64,000 nt of DNA from Acidipropionibacterium timonense (GCF_900605005.1 NZ_LR027558.1:1291674-1355673), one strand, 5' to 3'. Shown: positions 52,935 to 62,564, counted from the stretch's first letter. Notes: generated by a model from the sequence alone, not told the origin. Numbers and translations: made by a program.

Positions 52935-53740
52935 CGGTCCTCCAGGATGATCGGCTGGCCCGGTTCGACGAGATCGAGCCGCGCTGTCCGCAGCAGGCGC
53001 CGGGTGTAGGGGTGTTCGGGGGCGGCGAGCACCTGCGCGGTCGGCCCCTGCTCGACGACGCTCCCGTCGTGCATGACGACGACGCCTCGACACACCTGGG
53101 ACACGACCGCCAAGTCGTGGGAGATGAAGAGGCAGGCCGCCCCGACCCGCGCCAGGACGTCGTCGATGGTCTCCAGAACCCGCGCCTGGACGGTGACGTC
53201 GAGGGCGGTCGTCGGTTCGTCACAGATGAGCAGGTCCGGCGAGTTCACCAGGGCCATGGCCAGGAGGGCCCGCTGACGCTGCCCACCCGACAGCTGGTGC
53301 GGGTACGACTGGCAGACACGCTGGGGATCGACGATGCCGACGGTGTCGAGCATCTCCATGACCCGCGTCCTCGCATCGGCGGCGCTCGAGTGGTGGAGGC
53401 GCAGCACCTCGGCCACCTGGCGTCCGACCTTCATCGTCGGGTCGAGGGCGGTCATCGGCTCCTGGAAGACCATGGCCATCGACCGCCCACGCACCCGTGA
53501 CAGCTGCCGGTCCGAGAGGCCCAGCAGTTCGCGGCCCTGCCACCGGACCGAGCCCGACACGTGGGCATTGCCGGGCAACAGCCCCATGATCGACAGGGCG
53601 GTGACCGACTTGCCCGACCCCGACTCCCCGATGAGACCGAGTCGCTCCCCCGCATCGATGGACAGGCTGACGCCGTCGACCGCGACCCGGCGGTGTCGTC
53701 CGAAGTCGACGCGCAGATCGGTGACCTCCAGCAGGCTCAT
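52931..53740 (-). CDS. oppD: oligopeptide/dipeptide ABC transporter, first ATPase
   Basis: A 269-residue ABC ATPase. Walker A is GLIGESGSGKSVTALSI near residue 35, the Q loop MVFQEPMTALDPTMKVG near 88, the signature LSGGQRQRALLAMAL near 152, Walker B LLICDEPTTALD near 171 and the His loop FISHDLAV near 204. The C-terminus HPYTRRLLRTARLDL is typical of the Opp/Dpp family but lacks the longer Cys-rich iron-sulfur tail of many OppD proteins. It overlaps oppC and oppF by ATGA at both ends. Confidence 0.93.
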   Translation of the reverse strand: MSLLEVTDLRVDFGRHRRVAVDGVSLSIDAGERLGLIGESGSGKSVTALSIMGLLPGNAHVSGSVRWQGRELLGLSDRQLSRVRGRSMAMVFQEPMTALDPTMKVGRQVAEVLRLHHSSAADARTRVMEMLDTVGIVDPQRVCQSYPHQLSGGQRQRALLAMALVNSPDLLICDEPTTALDVTVQARVLETIDDVLARVGAACLFISHDLAVVSQVCRGVVVMHDGSVVEQGPTAQVLAAPEHPYTRRLLRTARLDLVEPGQPIILEDR

Positions 53741-54549
53741 CGCACCTCCCGCAGACGAGGGTCGAGCAGGTCGCGCAGTCCGTCACCCAGGAGGTTGAAC
53801 CCGAGGACGGCGGCGGCGATGGCCAGGGCCGGCCAGAGGGTGAGCGCGGGATTGGAGAAGAGGTAGGTCTGGGAGTCGTGGAGCATCCGGCCCCACGTCG
53901 GCACGGTGGCCGGGGTCGCCAGACCGAGGTAGCTCAGGGCGGCCTCGGCGAGGATGGCGACGGCGTACGACACGGAGGCCTGCACCCCGATGAGGGGGGC
54001 GATGTTGGGCAGCACATGGGTGCGGGCGATGGTCCAGCCACCGATGCCGCTCGATCTGGCGGCGACGACGTAGTCCTGGGCGAGGACCTGTCGGCTGGCG
54101 ACCCGACTGATCCGGGCGAAGACCGGCACCGTCGACACGCCGATGGCGATCATCCCGGTGAGGGTCGACCCGCCGACCGCCGCGGCCAGGACGATGGCCA
54201 GGAGGACGGCCGGGAAGGCGTAGAGCAGGTCGCAGGCGCGGGTGAGCAGGTCTGACCAGGGCCGGCGGACCATGGCCGCGGCGACTCCCCACGGCACCCC
54301 GATGCCGGCGGCGATGAGGACCGAGACGATGCCGACGAGCAGGCAGCTCTGCGCCCCGACGAGCATTCGGCTGGCGATGTCGGCCCCCACCTGGTCGGTG
54401 CCGAGCCAGTGGGCCGGGCTGGGGCCCTGGAGCCGCTGGGTGGGCAGGGCCAGGGACGGGTCGTACGGCGTCCACACGGCCGACAGGAGAGCCGCGAGGA
54501 CGACGAGGGCGACGAGCATCGTCCCGATGACCAGTCCGATGCGCCTCAT
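53737..54549 (-). CDS. oppC: oligopeptide/dipeptide ABC transporter permease (OppC-like)
   Basis: A 270-residue permease with about six membrane helices. The OppC-type N-terminus (YDPSLALPTQRLQGPSPAHWLGTDQVGADIASRMLVGAQ) precedes the transporter core. The EAA-like coupling loop is AARSSGIGGWTIARTHVLPNIAPLI near residue 170. ATG 54549 overlaps the oppB stop. Confidence 0.93.
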   Translation of the reverse strand: MRRIGLVIGTMLVALVVLAALLSAVWTPYDPSLALPTQRLQGPSPAHWLGTDQVGADIASRMLVGAQSCLLVGIVSVLIAAGIGVPWGVAAAMVRRPWSDLLTRACDLLYAFPAVLLAIVLAAAVGGSTLTGMIAIGVSTVPVFARISRVASRQVLAQDYVVAARSSGIGGWTIARTHVLPNIAPLIGVQASVSYAVAILAEAALSYLGLATPATVPTWGRMLHDSQTYLFSNPALTLWPALAIAAAVLGFNLLGDGLRDLLDPRLREVR

Positions 54550-55511
54550 GAGGGCCTCCCGGGCACCCGCAGCCGCGGGTCGAGGGCAACGATGAGGACG
54601 TCGGCGAGGAAGGAGATGACCAGGACGAGGGCGACGATGACCATGACGACGTCGGCCACGACCGGCAGGTCGCGCTGGGAGACCGCGTCGAGGAGGAAGC
54701 TGCCCAGCCCGGGGACGACGAAGACCTCCTCGACGACGATGGCCCCGACCAGCATGCCGCTGATCTGCAGGGCCAGGACGGTCACCAGGGACAGCGACGC
54801 GTTGCGGGTGCCGTGGCGCCGCAGCGCTCCCCACAACGGCCAGCCGGCGGCTCGCGCGGTGCGCAGGTAGTCGTCGGCCAGGACGTCGATGACGGCCGCC
54901 CGCACATAGCGGGACATGACCGCCGCCTGGACGAGGGCCAAGGCCAGGGCGGGCAGGATGAGGTGGCGCAGCCACTCGAGGGGGTCCTCGGTGAGCGGCA
55001 CGTAGGCACCCGCCGGCAGCCAGCGCAGCTGGATGGCGAGGATCCAGATGAGGAGGATCCCGGCGAGGAAGGCGGGGATGCTCATGAGCATCTGGGCCAG
55101 GGCGGAGGAGGCGAATCCCTGGGCGTCGCGCCGGTGGACGGCGGCGTGCACGCCGGCCGGCACGCACAGCACGAGGGCGAGCACGACCGACAGGAGGACG
55201 AGCCACCCGGTGACGGCCAGCCGCGAGGCGATCTGAGGGCCGATGGCCTGGCCGCTGAGCACCGAGCTGCCGAGGTCACCGGTGACCAGGCCGGCGAGCC
55301 ACCGTCCGTAGCGCACCGGGAAGGGTTGGTCGAGGCCGAGCTGGTGACGCACGGCGTCGGCCGCGGCGGGGTCGGCGTTGGTGCCGAGGATGACCTGGGC
55401 GACGTCCCCGGGCAGCAGCGAGAGCAGCGCGAAGATGGCCAGGGAGGCCACGAGCAGCGAGATGACCAGGCCGATGAGACGCGACCCGATGGTGCGTACC
55501 AGGTGCCTCAT
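54546..55511 (-). CDS. oppB: oligopeptide/dipeptide ABC transporter permease (OppB-like)
   Basis: A 321-residue permease with about six helices. The N-terminus RLIGLVISLLVASLAIFALLSLLPGD is the first helix and periplasmic start typical of OppB/DppB. LGLDQPFPVRYGRWLAGLVTGDLG is a family signature. The coupling loop is LRTARAAGWPLWGALRRHGTRNA near residue 225. ATG 55511 overlaps the oppA stop by ATGA, so all five genes are translationally linked. Confidence 0.94.
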   Translation of the reverse strand: MRHLVRTIGSRLIGLVISLLVASLAIFALLSLLPGDVAQVILGTNADPAAADAVRHQLGLDQPFPVRYGRWLAGLVTGDLGSSVLSGQAIGPQIASRLAVTGWLVLLSVVLALVLCVPAGVHAAVHRRDAQGFASSALAQMLMSIPAFLAGILLIWILAIQLRWLPAGAYVPLTEDPLEWLRHLILPALALALVQAAVMSRYVRAAVIDVLADDYLRTARAAGWPLWGALRRHGTRNASLSLVTVLALQISGMLVGAIVVEEVFVVPGLGSFLLDAVSQRDLPVVADVVMVIVALVLVISFLADVLIVALDPRLRVPGRPS

Positions 55512-57010
55512 CGGGGCACCGCCTTGACCGCGGTGAGATCGAAGCTCAGGGAGGTGGCGTTGTGGCCCAGTCCGGTGACGCCGCGTCGGGCGACGGTGAC
55601 CTTCGGCATGAGGTAGAGGAAGTCGGAGGCGGCGTCGTCGGCGAGGATCCGGGCGGCCTGTCGCATGAGCGCGTCGGTCCGGTCGGCCGGCCCGGTCGTC
55701 GCCTCGATGATGAGCTTCTGGAAAGCCTTGTTGTCGTAGCGCCAGTAGTACGTCGGCAGGGCCCAGTTGACGATGTCGCGCGGTTCGACGTGGGCGATGA
55801 CGGTGAGGTCGTAGTCGGCCCGGGTGTAGACGGCGTCGAGCCAACGCGCCGGGAACTCGAGTTCGTCGGTGACGACCGTGATGCCGACCTGCTGCAGGTC
55901 GCTGGCGATGATCCGCGCCGCCATCGTCGCGTAGGGCAGCGTCGGCACGCGCAGCCGCAGGGTGAGGCCGTGGGCGTACCCGGCCGCGGCGAGCAGACGT
56001 CGTGCCGCGGCCGGGTCGTACGACCAGCGTGTCGACAGATCGGTGTACCAGGGGTCGGTGGGCGGGACCATGGACCCGATGAGGGTGCCCTGTCCGTTGG
56101 TGACGGCGTCCATGAGCCCCTTGCGGTCGACGGCCATGATGATGGCCCTGCGCACCCGGGCGTCCTTGAGGGCCGGTGCCTGGTTGTTCATGCCCATGAC
56201 GACCTCCCCGTTCGTCGTGCCACGCAGCACGGTGTAGCGGGAGTGGTCCTCGAATCGGGAGAGGGCCTGCGGGGTGGTGAGGTCGGTGACGACGTCGAGG
56301 TCACCGCTCATGAGGGCGGCGGTCTCGGGGGTGGGGTCGGTGAAGTAGAGGAACTCGACCTTCCTCACCGACGCCGGCTGGTGCCAGGGACGCGGTGAGG
56401 CGGCCAGGTGCACCGCGTGTCCGGGCTGGAACCTGGTGACGACGAAGGGACCCGAGCCTGCCGGGGTCGTGGCCAGCGGGGTGCGGCTCGTGGGGTCGAT
56501 GATGATGCCCGCGCTCCCGGCGAGGTTGAGGAGGAGGAAGTTGTCGGGGTGCTTGAGGTCGAGGGTGACCGTGTGGGCGTCGACGGCTCGCACCGCGGTG
56601 ACGGCGGCGAGTTGGGACTGGATGACCGGGGTGCCCTTGGTGCGCAGCCGGTCGAGGGAGGCGACGACGGCGGCGGCGTCGACCGGGTGACCGGAGGCGA
56701 AGTGGGCCGCGGGGTCGAGGTGGAAGGTGTGGTGGAGACCGTCGGGGGTGCTCGTCCAGCGGGTGGCCAGAAGAGGCACGAGGTGACCGGAGTCGTCGAC
56801 CTTGAGGAGGGTCTCGTAGACGTTGTAGAGGAGCACCTGGGCGATGGCGGCGGCGGCGTTGCTCGTCATGTCGAGGGTCGACGGCGCGGCAGTGGCGCCG
56901 ATGACGAGGGTGTCGGCGCCGTCGTCGCGTGACGGCGTCGAGCAGGCCGCCTGGGCGAGGACCAGCCCGAGGGCCACGAGGACCCCGACCAGCCGCCTCA
57001 GGTGTCGCAT
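55508..57010 (-). CDS. oppA: oligopeptide/dipeptide ABC transporter substrate-binding lipoprotein
   Basis: A 500-residue SBP family 5 protein. The signal peptide MRHLRRLVGVLVALGLVLAQAAC ends in lipobox AQAAC, so Cys23 would anchor it to the membrane. The mature part has the family pattern: TLVIGATAAPSTLDMTSN, NVYETLLKVD, LATRWTSTPDGLHHTFHLDPAAHFASGHPVDAAAVV-type sequence, and PWYTDLSTRWSYDPAAARRLLAAAGY. Peptides are the likely ligands, although nickel or glutathione-type relatives exist. It is the first gene of oppABCDF. The start ATG at 57010 follows GAGGAGTGGACGACAC. A repeat array lies upstream. Confidence 0.92.
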   Translation of the reverse strand: MRHLRRLVGVLVALGLVLAQAACSTPSRDDGADTLVIGATAAPSTLDMTSNAAAAIAQVLLYNVYETLLKVDDSGHLVPLLATRWTSTPDGLHHTFHLDPAAHFASGHPVDAAAVVASLDRLRTKGTPVIQSQLAAVTAVRAVDAHTVTLDLKHPDNFLLLNLAGSAGIIIDPTSRTPLATTPAGSGPFVVTRFQPGHAVHLAASPRPWHQPASVRKVEFLYFTDPTPETAALMSGDLDVVTDLTTPQALSRFEDHSRYTVLRGTTNGEVVMGMNNQAPALKDARVRRAIIMAVDRKGLMDAVTNGQGTLIGSMVPPTDPWYTDLSTRWSYDPAAARRLLAAAGYAHGLTLRLRVPTLPYATMAARIIASDLQQVGITVVTDELEFPARWLDAVYTRADYDLTVIAHVEPRDIVNWALPTYYWRYDNKAFQKLIIEATTGPADRTDALMRQAARILADDAASDFLYLMPKVTVARRGVTGLGHNATSLSFDLTAVKAVPR

Positions 57011-57543
57011 GTGTCGTCCACTCCTCAGGGTGCCTCGGGTGGGACCCGCCCGCCCTGCTTGTTCGTGAAGCCTAGCGGCAGGTTCCGACGGTGTCGTGGA
57101 CGAGTCCACAGTGCCCGGGCGTGCTGGTTGGAGGGTTCCCACAGGGGCGGGGGTTCGGTGTCGGGCTCCGACCGGCTCCGGAGCTGCATCAGGCGCGACG
57201 TCGAACCCTCCTCGGCCAGGTGGCGCCGCATCGACCCGTCCCTCGCCATTTCGCGCCAGAATCTGCACTTCGCGCCACAAACAGCGTGTCCACGTCACTC
57301 TGCTCCAGAATCTGCACGTGGCTCCAGGAATACCCGGAGCGAGGTGAATTCTCTGGAGCACAGTCGCGTCAGGTGGCTCTAGTCCGTCACTGTCCGGAGC
57401 AACGTCGTGTCATGGCGCTCCGTCCAGACACATTCCGTAGCAACGTCGCATCAGGCGGCCTCGGCCCGGCACTGTCCGGACCCCAGAAGTCCCTGAGGAC
57501 GCCGTGCCCGACGCCAGACCCAGACGACAACCCGCCCGCGACG
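57011..57543. other. gene-free region upstream of oppA
   Basis: No ORF here looks real. CTAGGCTTCAC on the minus strand near 57069-57075 is a possible oppA -10. The rest, from 57241, is repeat array 3. Confidence 0.55.
57253..57480. repeat. palindrome-centred repeat array 3 with a 41-base period
   Basis: Left of the core at 57313-57350 are minus-strand half elements GCGCCAGAATCTGCAC (57253) and GCTCCAGAATCTGCAC (57302). The core reads GGCTCCAGGAATACCCGGAG. Right of it, plus-strand units GGAGCACAGTCGCGTCA, GGAGCAACGTCGTGTCA and GTAGCAACGTCGCATCA start at 57355, 57396 and 57437, exactly 41 bases apart. A truncated fourth is at 57478. Confidence 0.8.
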
Positions 57544-58881
57544 TCAATCGTGGACATCGTGGAGCACACCGGCCTCCGGCGGCGTCCCGATGACGTCCGG
57601 ACCGGCGTCCACGAGCACCCTCTCGCGCTCTCCCCCGCCGCCGGGCCACGCCCAGATCGTCATCGCGAGCACCCCGGCAACCCCGCACAGGGCCGCGGCA
57701 AGCAACCAGGCGGCGGCATAGGTGCCCTCATGGGCCCGAAGCACCCCGGACACGCTGGCGCCGATCCCGGCGCCGACCATGTGCGAGGCGTAGATCCAGC
57801 CGAAGACCACCCCGGAGTCGCGCAACCCGAAGTGACGGCGACACAGTTCGACGGTCGGCGGCACGGTGGCCGTCCAGTCGAGCCCGTAGAAGACGACGAA
57901 GACCCACAGCGGCGTCGTCACGTGGGGCCCGAGAATGGCGTTGATGAAGCACAGCGAGGCCCCGCGCGACAGGTAGTAGACGGTCAGCAGCGCCCTCGGG
58001 TCGAAGCGGTCGGTGAGCCAGCCCGAGATGATGGTGCCGACGACGTCGAAGATGCCGATGACGCCGATGAGCGAGGCCGCGGTCGTCGGGGCCATCATGT
58101 GGTCGTGCGCCGCCGGCGCCAGGTGGGTGACGACGACGCCGTTCGTCGACCAGCCACACACGAAGAAGGTGCCCATGAGCACCCAGAACGGCCAGCGTCG
58201 GGACGAGGCCCACAACGTCGTCAAGGCCGCGCCGGCCCCGACGAGGTCGGCGTCGGCAGCCTGTGCGTCGGCCGTCGTCCCCCCGACGGGAAGTTCCCCG
58301 ACGTCGGCCGGTCGGTCCCGCAGGAAGAGGGCGCACAACAAAGCCGCCACGCCCGCGCAGGCGGCGGTGAGGAAGGTCGCGACCCGCCATCCGTGGGCAG
58401 CCGTGACGTCGGCGACGACCGGCACGAAGACGACCTGGCCAGCGGCAGTGGCCGCCGAGAAGACACCGGTGACCATGCCACGATGGGCGACGAACCAGCG
58501 ATTGGCCATGATCGTGCCGAAGGTCAACGCCAGCGACCCGGTACCGACGCCGATGAAGACGCCCCACAGCACCCAGAGCTGCCAGGGCTGCGAGATGACG
58601 CACACCAGCGCGCTGGCGACGGCGACGATCCCCAGCGACCACGCGACGGTCCGACTCACCCCGACCGCCTGCATGAGCGCGGCGGTGAAGGGGGCGGCGA
58701 TGCCTTAGAGAACCAGACTGAGGCTGGCGGCCCCGGAGGTGACGTCGCGGGACCAACCCGTCGTCTGCTCGATGGGCTCCATGAGCACCCCGGTCGTCGA
58801 CCTGAAGGCCGACGCCGCAAGCAGGGCCACCGAGGTGACGACCGCGACGATCCAGGCCGAGCGGTGGGTGGTTCGCGTCAT
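57544..58881 (-). pseudogene. MFS transporter gene with an in-frame stop codon
   Basis: The frame from ATG 58881 (Shine-Dalgarno AGGAGGATCC) reads MTRTTHRSAWIVAVVTSVAL and onward through helix 1 and helix 2 to SLSLVL. It then meets TAA at 58705-58707 and continues GIAAPFTAALMQAVGVSR with ten more helices to 57544. Helices, loops and length (445 codons in all) are those of an intact oxalate/formate-antiporter-like or monocarboxylate-like MFS carrier. The TAA most simply derives from a Tyr codon (TAC or TAT). Re-initiation at ATG 58674 would yield a protein lacking the first two helices, probably inactive. Confidence 0.85.
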
Positions 58882-58938
58882 GGATCCTCCTCGGCGGTGG
58901 CTGGCACATCGTCGTCACCGGGCTCGTGCACGGACGAC

Positions 58939-58971
58939 GGCGCGCGCAGATCTTACGAACCTGCGCGCGCC
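58939..58971. terminator. hairpin between pckA and the MFS pseudogene
   Basis: The arms GGCGCGCGCAG and CTGCGCGCGCC pair perfectly over 11 bases around an 11-base loop. It lies 38 bases after the pckA stop and upstream of the MFS start, so it ends pckA transcription. Confidence 0.65.
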
Positions 58972-59008
58972 TGGTCAGTCGCCGCCCATGATGTGGGCCG
59001 TCACCACG

Positions 59009-60859
59009 TCACGCGGGCTTGACGGCGTCCTCCTGACGTTCCAGCTCGTCGACGAGCGGCTGGGGCACCCGCCCCAGGCGCCCGAACCACTCGCGAACGC
59101 GAGGCAGCTCGTCGGCCCACTCGTTGGGACGGTAGGAGACGATCTCCCACAACGCCTGCGCATCCAGGTCCAGACCGGTGACGTCGATGTCCTCGGGGCG
59201 GGGCACCAGACCCATCGGCGAGTCGTCGGCCTCGACCGTGCCCTCGACCCGCTGGGTCATCCACTTGAGGGCCCGGACGTTGTCGCCGAAGCCCGGCCAC
59301 ATGAAGTGGCCCTCGGCATCCTTGCGGAACCAATTGACGTAGAAGACGTGCGGCAGCTTCGACGGGTCGGACGCGGCGGCGCCGACGTCGAGCCAGTGCT
59401 GCAGGTAGTCGTTGGCGTTGTAGCCGATGAACGGCAGCATGGCCATGGGGTCGCGACGCAGGACGCCGACGGCGCCCTTGGCGGCAGCGGTCGTCTCCGA
59501 CGAGCAGGTGGCTCCCAGATAGACGCCGTGCGCCCAGTCGCGGGCCTCGGTGACCAGGGGCATGGTGTTCTGACGGCGTCCACCGAAGATGATGATGTCG
59601 AGCGGGACGCCGTCCGGGTTCGACGCCTCCACAGCCAGGGTCGGGCACTGGTCGATCGGGGTGCAGAACCGGCTGTTGGGGTGGGCGGCCTTGACCGGGG
59701 CGGCCGACCCGTCGGCGCCGGTCGGGGTCCAGCTGCGACCGCGCCAGTCGGTGAGGTGGGCCGGGGGCTCGCTGAGACCCTCCCACCACACGTCTCCGTC
59801 GTCGGTGAGGGCGACGTTGGTGAAGATCGAGTTGCCCAGGTCGATCGTCCTCATGGCGTTGGCGTTGGTCTTGTAGCTCGTGCCGGGGGCGACGCCGAAG
59901 AACCCGGCCTCCGGGTTGGTGGCGTAGAGACGGCCGTCGGCGCCGAAACGGATCCAGGCGATGTCGTCGCCGATGGTCTCGGCCTTCCACCCGGGCAGGG
60001 TGGGCTGCAACATGGCGAGGTTGGTCTTGCCGCAGGCCGAGGGGAAGGCCGCGCAGATGTTGAAGGAGCGTCCTTCGGGGTTGGTGAGCTTGAGGATGAG
60101 CATGTGCTCGGCCAGCCAGCCCTCGTCGCGGGCCACGGCCGAGGCGATGCGCAGGGCGTGGCACTTCTTGCCGAGGAGGGCGTTGCCGCCATATCCCGAT
60201 CCGTAGGACTGGATCTCGCGGGTCTCGGGGAAGTGACAGATGTACTTGACCTCGTTGCACGGCCACGGGACGTCGGTCTCGCCGGGTTCGAGCGGGGCGC
60301 CGACCGAGTGCAGTCCACGGACGAAGTCGGAGCCGCGCTTCCTCATCTCGTCGATGACCGGCGCACCCATGCGGGTCATGATGCGCATGGAGATGGCGAC
60401 GTAGGCAGAATCGGACAGTTCGACGCCGAACTTCGGGTCTGTGGCGTCGAGCGGACCCATGCAGTAAGGGATGACGTACATGGTGCGGCCGTGCATGGAC
60501 CCGGCGAAGAGTCCGGTGAGGGTGCGCTTCATCTCCTCGGGGTTCATCCAGTTGTTCGTCGGGCCGGCGTCGGCCTCCTTGACCGAGCAGATGAAGGTCT
60601 GGTCCTCGACCCGGGCGACGTCGTCGGGATCACTGCGCGCGTAGATGGAGTGCGGCTTGGCCGACTCGGAGAGACGGACGACCGTGCCGGCCTCGACGAG
60701 GTGCTGGACGAGGCGCTCGTACTCCTCGTCGGAGCCGTCGAGGTACTCGATGGCGGCGGGTTCGGTGAGGGCAGCGGTCTCCTCGACCCACGCGACGAGG
60801 GCAGGGAGGTCGGGAACGCTCCCGTGGATGGGAATCGTGGGTGCACTGGTGGTGGTCAT
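59009..60859 (-). CDS. pckA: GTP-dependent phosphoenolpyruvate carboxykinase
   Basis: A 616-residue GTP-type PEPCK linking oxaloacetate and PEP. The nucleotide loop with the reactive Cys is [19 protein letters not shown] near residue 275. [32 protein letters not shown] (sequence near 305-335) carries the metal-binding Asp and the Arg/Asn of the active site. [18 protein letters not shown] near 235 binds PEP. GTP-type enzymes are typical of actinobacteria and propionic-acid bacteria. ATG 60859 was chosen, with AGGAG six bases ahead; the ATG at 60865 is too close to that site. Confidence 0.97.
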   Translation of the reverse strand: MTTTSAPTIPIHGSVPDLPALVAWVEETAALTEPAAIEYLDGSDEEYERLVQHLVEAGTVVRLSESAKPHSIYARSDPDDVARVEDQTFICSVKEADAGPTNNWMNPEEMKRTLTGLFAGSMHGRTMYVIPYCMGPLDATDPKFGVELSDSAYVAISMRIMTRMGAPVIDEMRKRGSDFVRGLHSVGAPLEPGETDVPWPCNEVKYICHFPETREIQSYGSGYGGNALLGKKCHALRIASAVARDEGWLAEHMLILKLTNPEGRSFNICAAFPSACGKTNLAMLQPTLPGWKAETIGDDIAWIRFGADGRLYATNPEAGFFGVAPGTSYKTNANAMRTIDLGNSIFTNVALTDDGDVWWEGLSEPPAHLTDWRGRSWTPTGADGSAAPVKAAHPNSRFCTPIDQCPTLAVEASNPDGVPLDIIIFGGRRQNTMPLVTEARDWAHGVYLGATCSSETTAAAKGAVGVLRRDPMAMLPFIGYNANDYLQHWLDVGAAASDPSKLPHVFYVNWFRKDAEGHFMWPGFGDNVRALKWMTQRVEGTVEADDSPMGLVPRPEDIDVTGLDLDAQALWEIVSYRPNEWADELPRVREWFGRLGRVPQPLVDELERQEDAVKPA

Positions 60860-60895
60860 CGTCATCTCCTGGACGTCGCTGTACCGGGTCGAACG

Positions 60896-60936
60896 TGGTG
60901 TCAACACCATAACGCCGAAGTCGGTAGATCGTTCAA
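60896..60936 (-). promoter_or_regulatory. pckA promoter with overlapping palindrome
   Basis: On the minus strand TTGAAC (60931-60936) and TATGGT (60906-60911) are 19 bases apart. The palindrome TGGTGT-CA-ACACCA (60896-60909) covers the -10 and start site, a possible operator. The leader is about 40 bases. Confidence 0.45.
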
Positions 60937-61037
60937 TCGCGGGGGCCACCACGTGCAACGATGTGCACACGGCGGCAGTGTTCATGCATTCACCGCACCG
61001 CGGCACACAGGGAGAATGCGTGCCGGCGACCCCCGAG

Positions 61038-61066
61038 TTGGCCTTCAGCAGCACATCGTGTACAGT
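61038..61066 (+). promoter_or_regulatory. promoter of the initiator tRNA
   Basis: TTGGCC (61038-61043) and TACAGT (61061-61066) are 17 bases apart. The start of transcription would be a few bases before the mature tRNA. Confidence 0.55.
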
Positions 61067-61078
61067 CGACTGAGTCGA

Positions 61079-61152
61079 CGCGGGGTGGAGCAGCTCGGTA
61101 GCTCGCTGGGCTCATAACCCAGAGGTCACAGGTTCAAATCCTGTCCCCGCTA
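61079..61152 (+). tRNA. initiator tRNA-fMet (anticodon CAT)
   Basis: A full cloverleaf with anticodon loop CTCATAA in the stem CTGGG/CCCAG, giving the three consecutive G-C pairs of initiators. The acceptor CGCGGGG faces CCCCGCT, so position 1-72 is an unpaired C-T, the other hallmark of tRNA-fMet. The T arm is ACAGG/CCTGT around TTCAAAT. The discriminator is A; CCA is not encoded. Confidence 0.96.
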
Positions 61153-61156
61153 CGAG

Positions 61157-61197
61157 AGAGGCCGCTGGCCAGGTGATGTGCCTGACCAGCGGCCTCT
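61157..61197 (+). terminator. terminator after tRNA-fMet
   Basis: AGAGGCCGCTGG and CCAGCGGCCTCT pair perfectly over 12 bases, with further pairing inside across one mismatch, starting five bases after the tRNA. Confidence 0.8.
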
Positions 61198-61460
61198 GTG
61201 CTGCGCCCTGAAGGCTGTCCTCGTCAGTATTCGAGCCCCACCGGAGTGGCCCGCTGCAGCGCGCACATGACTACGAGCCATCCTCCATGAGTGCACAGTC
61301 GTTCACACCGACCACTTTTGGCGGGTGGCGAGTTGCCAACCCCCCCGCGGCTGTAGCCTCCCGAGGTATACAACGCTCACACCCGTGACAACGGGTCGAT
61401 CGCGAACCATGCCGCCTCGGCACACAGCACCGCAGGACGACGCAGAGGACAACCAGAACG

Positions 61461-62539
61461 ATGTCGAATCATTCCGCTCTCAGCACACCCACCAGTCGTA
61501 GGACTGTCGTCAAGGGCGTGGCGTGGGCTGTCCCGGCCGTCACCCTCGCGACGAGGGTGCCGGCGTTCGCCGCGAGCGGAGACCAGTGCTATCCCATTCA
61601 GTGGACCACGAAGGGGGACGCCCCTTATGACGCAAGCGGGAACTGGATTCCGGGCCAGCAGACGATCTCGAGCCAGACTTCCAGCGGCATTCCAGGGACG
61701 GTCACGGTCGGTTACGGCGTCGTCGGCCAATACAACTATGTCGAGTCGGGCGACACTCTCGCACCGGAGAGCATGACGTCATCCAACGGCTCAGTGACAA
61801 TGTCGACCTACATCTCGGTCCCCTCCAATGGCTGAACGCTGTCCGGAAAACCAACGGATGGTTTCACGTACATCGACCTCGCCTTTCCGACGGGCGCCAC
61901 GGGACCAGTCACGTTCACGATCAACGACATCAGTGCCAACACGACGGCGACGACCACCACCGCCTCATACTTCAAGGACAGCGTGGCGGTCTTTACGGGA
62001 GCGACTAAAGGAAACGGCGGGACGGCGGTCGCCCCGAGTTCCACGACCAACGGGGCCAGCTATTCCTCGACGACCGGATACACGACTGCCGGGACCTCCA
62101 CGGGCACTGCGACCTACACCATCGCGACCATTCCGACCTCCGGTTCCATCGAGATCCGACTGAGCAACGCCTACAACGGATACATTCCGTACAACGGACA
62201 CCCAAACCAACAGGTGACGATCAGTCAAGTCACCTGCCCCTCGACCTCACCGACCCCGACGACGTGTTCGCCAGGCATCAACAATGCCCGTCGTGTCGCG
62301 ATCGATCACGGCAGGACGAACGTTTCCTCCACCACCATGTCGCTTGCCATCGCAGGCTCGGGGATTCTCACCGGACTCCCGACGGACGCCGTCATCACTG
62401 CCCTATCGCTCGATTTCTGGGTACAGAACTACGACGCGACCAGTGGAACGGGTGCATCCTCTCCGGCCGCCGCGACGAACAAGGGGTCTTTCAACGGCAC
62501 TGATTTGGGCGCCGTCTACAGCACAACTACCGGTAAGCC
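61461..62539 (+). pseudogene. Tat-secreted surface-type protein, broken by TGA and then by an IS
   Basis: From ATG 61461 the frame has a twin-arginine signal (TSRRTVVKGVAW, hydrophobic core, VPAFAAS cleavage region). A Thr/Ser/Gly-rich beta-type sequence follows and stops at TGA 61833-61835. The same frame continues immediately after the stop (TLSGKPTDGFTYIDLAFPTG, then VAVFTGATKGNGGTAVAPSS) with unchanged composition for about 235 codons. An ISL3 element at 62540 then cuts it. The protein resembles secreted Ig-like or adhesin-type proteins by composition only. The upstream 260 bases after the tRNA terminator contain no other gene. The 3' remainder lies beyond the window. Confidence 0.82.
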
Positions 62540-62564
62540 GGCTCTTCAGGATCCAGGGTGTAGT
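62540..62564 (+). repeat. left terminal inverted repeat of the ISL3 element
   Basis: Begins GGCTCTTCAGGATCCAGGG and is identical over 25 bases to the reverse complement of the right end; the sequences diverge after GTGTAGT. Confidence 0.92.

Noticed and set aside
57091..59022. 643-codon plus-strand frame across the repeat array and MFS gene
   Set aside because: Shadow of the MFS frame plus repeat DNA; no plausible domain.
58739..61117. 792-codon plus-strand frame opposite pckA
   Set aside because: Antisense shadow of pckA; it also runs through the pckA promoter and into the tRNA gene.
61833..61835. Selenocysteine at the in-frame TGA
   Set aside because: No SECIS-like stem-loop was seen after the codon, the protein is a Tat-exported Thr/Ser-rich surface type with no redox motif, and the gene is also hit by an IS.
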